Below are positions 59,691 through 64,000 of a stretch of 64,000 nucleotides of DNA, one piece after another. This DNA is from Euryodendron excelsum. Taxonomy: Eukaryota > Streptophyta > Magnoliopsida > Ericales > Pentaphylacaceae. Each line of letters starts with the position of its first letter. Within the stretch, counting starts at the first letter, position 1. The stretch lies in assembly GCA_033060915.1 (NCBI GenBank), contig CM065379.1, positions 28,016,318-28,080,317 on the forward strand, read 5' to 3'. The notes under the pieces were generated by a model. It searched no databases. It was not told the origin of the DNA and was given only the letters and a program-made list of their open reading frames with translations. The position numbers and the translations under genes are program-made.

Positions 59691-60882
59691 AGGAAATATT
59701 TAAGGTCGGCAAGCAACGTATCTTTGACTAGATTTGGGTGCCTGTACTAGTGACTACCATGTAATTTTTAGCCTGGCTTCACTAGGAGTGACTCTGGAAA
59801 GTTCGGGAATGATTTGAAGGAGCCGGGAATGACCCGGAAGGCCGGAAAGGAGCAGGAACACTTAGAATAGTGTCCTGGAGGTATTTGACTTGAAAAGTGA
59901 GGATAAGATGTGTCGGAAAGGTTGACCGGGCCTTTAGAGGCAAAACAGTCCATCGGACCGGGAAACTGTCAGGATAGACTTGGATTGTCCCGGAAGAAGA
60001 TTTGGGATCTGGAAACATTATTCAGAATGTTTCTAGAGGTTGCCGGTTTGATTTCCAGAGCCGGCGTGGTCGAAAAAGAAAATCGGCCCACTAGGGGCAA
60101 AATGGTCATTTTGTACCGGGTTGGCTGGAACTGACTCGGAATGATCCAGAAAGATAAAGGAAGGTTGAGAGTACTATAAAAAGCAATCTCAGAGTGTTAC
60201 CGGTTTGATACTCAGAGCCGGTGTGGTTCCCGGGGCATTCGGATGCCTAGGGGCAAAATGGTCATCTTGACCAGAAAGTCTCGGAAACGGTCCAAAGGGC
60301 AGTTTGATCATTTTTCACCGAAGTGGGCTAACAAACACTGGTGTTGACCTGGGTTTGGAGTGTTTCCGCCACTCTAATGGTGGTCGTCGTCTCACAGGGG
60401 TTTGTTGCCAATTCCCTATATCGACCTATTTATGAGTATTTCTGCTACTCTAACGGTTTTATGAGTAGTTCTGCTACTCGGACCGTCTCGAGAAATAAAC
60501 TGTCTCGAGAGAGGAATTGGAAAGGGGACTTATCATCTCTGAAGAGACGTGCCTGGGATTGGAACCATCTCGAGGAATAAACTGTCTCGAGAGAGGGGTT
60601 GGAAAGGGGACTTATCGTCTCCGAAGAGACGTCCCTGGATTGGAACGGTCTCGAGGAATAAACTGTCTCGCGAGAGGGGTTGGAATCGGAAAGGAAAGAA
60701 CAATGCCCCTAAGGGCATTTTGGTCATTTTGCCTGTATTTGGGCCTGACGGGCCCGCGAAGCGATGGAAAGATGGGATTTGGACCTAGAGAATTGGTTTC
60801 GATAGGAATATGCCCACAATGACTTAAACACAAGTCTAGACGGAGTGTAGACCGCCGAGCGGTAAAAAATGGGGTGCTTACA

Positions 60883-60903
60883 GCTGCCCCTCTTTTTCTG
60901 TCT
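60883..60903 (-). other. Polypurine tract of the right-hand element
   Basis: On minus: ACAGAAAAAGAGGGGCAGC directly before TGTAAGC. Confidence 0.78.
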
Positions 60904-61082
60904 TTGCTTGTCAAAGACAGAAAATGACAAAAGTAAGAGTCCCATGTTGACCGTGAGGCAGTCGGAGGGACGGACATTGGAAATCTTTTGACAACGGGGG
61001 TCAAAAACGGATAACGGGCCAAAAAGGCATTCGAAAACGAGTTTTGGCAGGAAAAAGGGCAAAACTGCCCAAAATTTGCAAC

Positions 61083-61344
61083 TGGCGCCACTAACAGTGG
61101 CGCCTTTGGCAGAAATGCCTGGCGCCTCTGCTAGTGGCGCCAGGTTTGAAGTTAAAACCAAAAAATTCTGGTTCGAACGCTTACGGGATTTTGGAGAGTT
61201 TTCACAAATTTGTGAGGCATTGTGAGGAATCCGTCTTGGTCATTGAAGGAGCACTCCTTGGAGAACACTGGTGATTGCCGGAAGGAGACCACGTCGCCAG
61301 AAAAGTCACCGGAAGAGAAGATTTTGCCGGAGAATTTCTAAAAC
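61083..61344 (+). promoter_or_regulatory. Inferred promoter-proximal region and leader exon of the antisense cargo gene
   Basis: Contains a GGCGCC inverted repeat pair (61083-61143) like the one upstream of LTR TATA boxes. A purine-rich stretch follows (61225-61340, with ggagaccacgtcgcc and caccggaagagaag) and ends at AAAC|GTGAGT, a good plant 5' splice site (GT at 61345-61346). I see no TATA box. Both the promoter and exon start are inferred. Confidence 0.45.
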
Positions 61345-62243
61345 GTGAGTCTTCAAATTTTGTTGATTTTGATGTGTGGAACTTCGTTTGAATCATGTGA
61401 ATAGTGGAAATTGATGTTTTGATATGCTTCGAACACTTTGGTGATGTTGTTTTTGCATTTTGATGGTTGTTTGATTGAATTTGAATGATTTTTCATGATT
61501 ATGCGAAGAGAGTTTTCTGCAGGAATAGGGGATTTGTTCCTACAGACTTGGGCATTGGGTTTTCTGGCTATGCTTTTGTGCACTGTGCCTTAGAAAAATG
61601 TGTTTAACAACCATAGGAAGTTTCGTGATTTTTTGAAAACTCGGTGAATTTTTGATTTTTTGAAAAATAGAAAAATATTTAGAAAATTAGAAAAAAATAG
61701 AAAATTCAAGAAATTGATGAAATTTTTAAAGTTTGAAATTTGGAAAAAGATTGGAATATTTTTGAAAACATTTGAGGTGATTTTGAAAAATTTCAAAAGA
61801 TGTTTGAAAACCATTGATTTATTTGAAAAATAAAACATGTGTTTTGAAAATTCTGAAAAATTGAAAAGTGTGCACGAGTGCCATTGTCATGTGATTGTTG
61901 CGTTGGAAAGTGCATATTTTGTATTTTGTGTTGTTGTCATGGGTGTTGTTGGGGCCATTTTTAAACGGGACTCTGCCGAAATTTTTTTAGAAATTAGGAA
62001 AAGAGTTGGTTAAAGTTTTAGAAATAAAAAATATATATTTTTTTTTTGAAAGAAAAAGGCAGAGAACCCTTGAGATGTGATTTAAAGTTGGAAAATCAAG
62101 ATGTGCATGTAGGAAATTTGTTTTGACTTATCGTTTGAAGTTTTTTATTTGTTTTGTTTGTGTTAGTTGTTTATTTTATTTTACTGTTATTTAGACTGCA
62201 CAGGTAGTATATTAACATCTCTTACCTTGGCTTACCTTTTCAG
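61345..62243 (+). other. Inferred intron of the antisense cargo gene, 899 bp
   Basis: Begins GTGAGTCTTC and ends ggcttaccttttcag, AT-rich throughout with T-rich tracts, as plant introns are. The ATG follows one base after the acceptor. The same acceptor context precedes the cargo ATGs at 55222, 32217 and 19066, which argues that it is kept for a reason. Confidence 0.5.
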
Positions 62244-62244
62244 G

Positions 62245-63924
62245 ATGGCAGATGGAGTTTTGAGTCGGCTGAGAGCCTTCCACAGTAGTTACCCTCTAGA
62301 TGAGCAGGATATCTTTCGTCGGTCCTTTGGTTGGGTGGCTTCGCTTCTATCAGTGCGGCTTATTCCCAGACTTATGGAGGCAGTGATCCCTTTCTGGCAG
62401 CCGGACTTGTCTCTTTTCCGCTTTGGAGAGTGTGAGCTTACCCCTACTCCTCATGAGTATGGGTTCCTTCTTGGTTTCCGAGATGTTTCTGCTAACATTG
62501 TGGGACCCCTCTTTTCGGATGGTTGTATTACAATGGTTTCGTCCCAGCTCGGATTCAGACGCACAGTTCTTTTGTCTTCTTCTTTGCCCCAATTTCCTTA
62601 TATCCCAGCAGAGTTCCTCTTTTCCCATTTTGAGTTTCCCACGGGTATACAAGTTCATTAAGGTGAGTGGCACACCTCCCAGGATTGGGCTGTTTCTCGT
62701 ATGGTTGCTTTGACCTTACTTCTACTGAACTTTTTGGTGTTCCCCCGAGAGGATGATTTAGTGGATTGTCAACTCTGTGCACTGCTGGTCTTGATCCGTA
62801 AGGGGCATTCCTATGCTCCTTTTATTGTAGGGGAGACCTTCGTGAGTCTTACGAGATTCCAGCAAACCCTTGACGCTCGTTTTCAAGGATGCGCTACTCT
62901 TTTTCAGCTCTGGGCAATTAGTCACTTGTTCGTTACACCTTTGTTTCAGCACACGTGGTATCCTGAGCTCGATCATGTACATTCCCTGGCGAGATCTCAG
63001 GGTGTTATGGCAGATGAGGGGAGATTTCCGCAGACCGCTGCATCCTGGGCTGACTATCTTCAAAGCATGAGATCAGGCATAGTCAGGTGGTATTCAGGAC
63101 TGGTTGGTAGGTATTGCTTGAGAGTTCGGCCTTCCAGGAGAGCTTTCGTGCCCCTAGCAGGCCTGCGGGGCATTGCCCCTTTCTTCGGGATTCGGGTTCT
63201 ACGACAGCTTGGTAGGAGTCAGGATATCCTTTTTTTAGCTTCTGCAGCCGAGTTTACTCTTGTCTTTGGGGCATCAATTCCTAAAGCATTGGTGGAGAAA
63301 GTTATGGATATATGGAGATCTTTGCTTCCTCACGTTGATGATGATGGTCCCTTCTCTAACATGCCCCCTGCGACCAAGGCCTATCATTATTGGCTTTGAC
63401 GCTACATACTGGGTCCTAGTAGACTTGGGGATCTTCTCATTGAGACTCCTTTACCTCCCGTAGGGTATACCGATTTCATGACTGCTATGATTGTTTAGGG
63501 GCGTCGTCATAGGTGGGAAAATCGTTGTCTGATACGAATGTTGTATGACCGGTTGAGGATGAGAGATGCTGAGATAGTTTTACTGTAGAGGCAGTTAGCA
63601 GCAGCCAAATCGACATATGATGACCCACCTTTGGGTGCTGCGAGGGTCCGTAGGCGGTGACGAGGCGTTCTAGGCAGTTCTCCTTCCCTAGTGGGTGATG
63701 TGATGGATGGCCAGTCCTTATGAGAGACTGTGGAGTCCCTTACTCAAGAGAGGGACATGCTTTTGGCTAGATGTGCCGATTATGAGTGAGGCCGGTCTAG
63801 GTCTTCTGCAGCTGGTACTTCTTTGAGTGCTCCTTTTGTGACTAGCGAGCCAGTGGATCCCTACATAGCTGATTCCTCTTCTGATGACGACGGGGAGCGA
63901 TATATTTTTGCCCCTCGCTCTTAG
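62245..63924 (+). pseudogene. DUF7745-like antisense cargo gene, best copy (seven in-frame stops)
   Basis: One frame runs without any frameshift from ATG (62245) to a terminal TAG (63922), about 559 codons. In-frame stops are TAA 62659, TGA 63397, TAG 63496, TAG 63586, TGA 63658, TGA 63721 and TGA 63787. Features in order: F-R-R-S-F-G near residue 24, P-F-W-Q-P and F-R-F-G near 49-60, T-P-T-P-H-E-Y-G near 66, S-Y-A-P..E-T-F-V-S near 190-203, G-C-A-T-L-F-Q-L near 215, W-A-D-Y-L-Q-S near 268, a charged heptad-like stretch near 430-450, and an acidic S-S-S-D-D-D-G tail near 545. I recognise the DUF7745/plant-mobile-domain pattern; no catalytic residues are known. It lies about 1.4 kb from the 3' LTR and is transcribed opposite to the element. 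Six stops could each come from one C-to-T or G-to-A change. It is probably dead in this copy. Confidence 0.75.
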
Positions 63925-64000
63925 ATTTGCTGATTTTTGCATTTGTAGAAAAACAATACTGTGTTTAGCGTTATGCCTCTTTTTGTTTTATGAATTCATG
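63925..64000 (-). mobile_element. Interior of the right-hand element, continuing past the window
   Basis: AT-rich sequence after the cargo gene's terminal stop. A T-rich stretch (ctctttttgttttatgaattc) could be 3' UTR. Gag-pol of this element, if present, would lie further right. Confidence 0.4.

Larger units (their letters stand above)
56169..60882 (-). mobile_element. 3' LTR (4714 bp) of an element running off the right edge
   Basis: On minus it runs TGTAAGCACCCC (60882) to TTGGGTGCGACA (56169). TATA is at 59562-59569, the leader donor-like block near 59246-59252, the conserved blocks at 56925-56995 and 56525-56625, and hairpin arrays at 60465-60690. It interrupts the cargo gene of the older element. 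The polypurine tract and interior follow to the right, so this is a true 3' LTR and not a solo LTR. Confidence 0.9.

Noticed and set aside
60612..61091. 159-codon minus-strand frame spanning the LTR edge
   Set aside because: It crosses the LTR start and polypurine tract. The matching frame is broken at 31290 and 53866, so it is not a retained gene.
62245..63924. Idea that the seven stops are read through or recoded to make a full-length protein
   Set aside because: The stops are of all three types, are not shared with the older copy, and mostly fit C-to-T decay. Ordinary pseudogene decay explains them.

Overview
This window looks like the repeat-packed intergenic part of a large flowering-plant genome. 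I find no intact host gene, rRNA, tRNA or CRISPR array. Nearly all of it is nested copies of one family of very long-LTR Ty3/gypsy elements. The family has LTRs of about 4.7-5.4 kb that start TGTAAGCACCCC and end GGGCGYGACA. The TATA box lies about 1.6-1.9 kb inside the LTR, the insertion duplicates 5 bp, and the primer site reads TGGCGACTCCGATGGGGA. I recognise this primer type and LTR style as the Tat/Ogre/Grande branch. I cannot name the species, and I see no gag, protease, reverse transcriptase or integrase reading frame anywhere.

Layout. 1-20985 is a decayed minus-strand complex of LTR, spacer, LTR, spacer, LTR. It is interrupted by two plus-strand solo LTRs: 4414-9324 (target duplication CAAGG) and 11956-17284 (CCGGT). 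20986-25583 is a 5'-truncated plus-strand LTR carrying a 718-bp Harbinger-like element (22745-23462, duplication TAA). 25893-43182 is one complete minus-strand element with two LTRs, primer site, polypurine tract and ACCAC duplication, but its 6.75-kb interior has no gag-pol. It therefore looks non-autonomous (LARD-like), inserted into unrelated sequence (25584-25892 plus 43188-45920). 45921-53865 is an older LTR holding a 6.0-kb solo LTR (46570-52596, duplication GATGT) that has a 1.8-kb internal tandem duplication. 53866-56168 is that older element's interior, broken by a further element from 56169 that runs off the right edge.

The most interesting content is a cargo gene beside each 3' LTR, transcribed opposite to the element. 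It encodes a protein I recognise as resembling the plant DUF7745/plant-mobile-domain group. The copy at 62245-63924 keeps one frame over about 560 codons but carries seven in-frame stops. The copy at 55222-56168 has three stops and is cut by the insertion at 56169. The copy at 32443-33130 is a remnant, and 19066-19890 is an even poorer relic. A leader exon and an intron of about 0.9 kb can be inferred upstream of the best copy.

The second interesting content is in U3. Several families of short hairpins recur in different LTR subfamilies and in tandem arrays. Their loops stay constant while paired stem bases change together. A third pattern is a leader of about 2 kb downstream of the TATA box that is strongly depleted in G on the sense strand. 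Transcribed from the LTR TATA, it would give long, weakly folded RNA with few AUGs.
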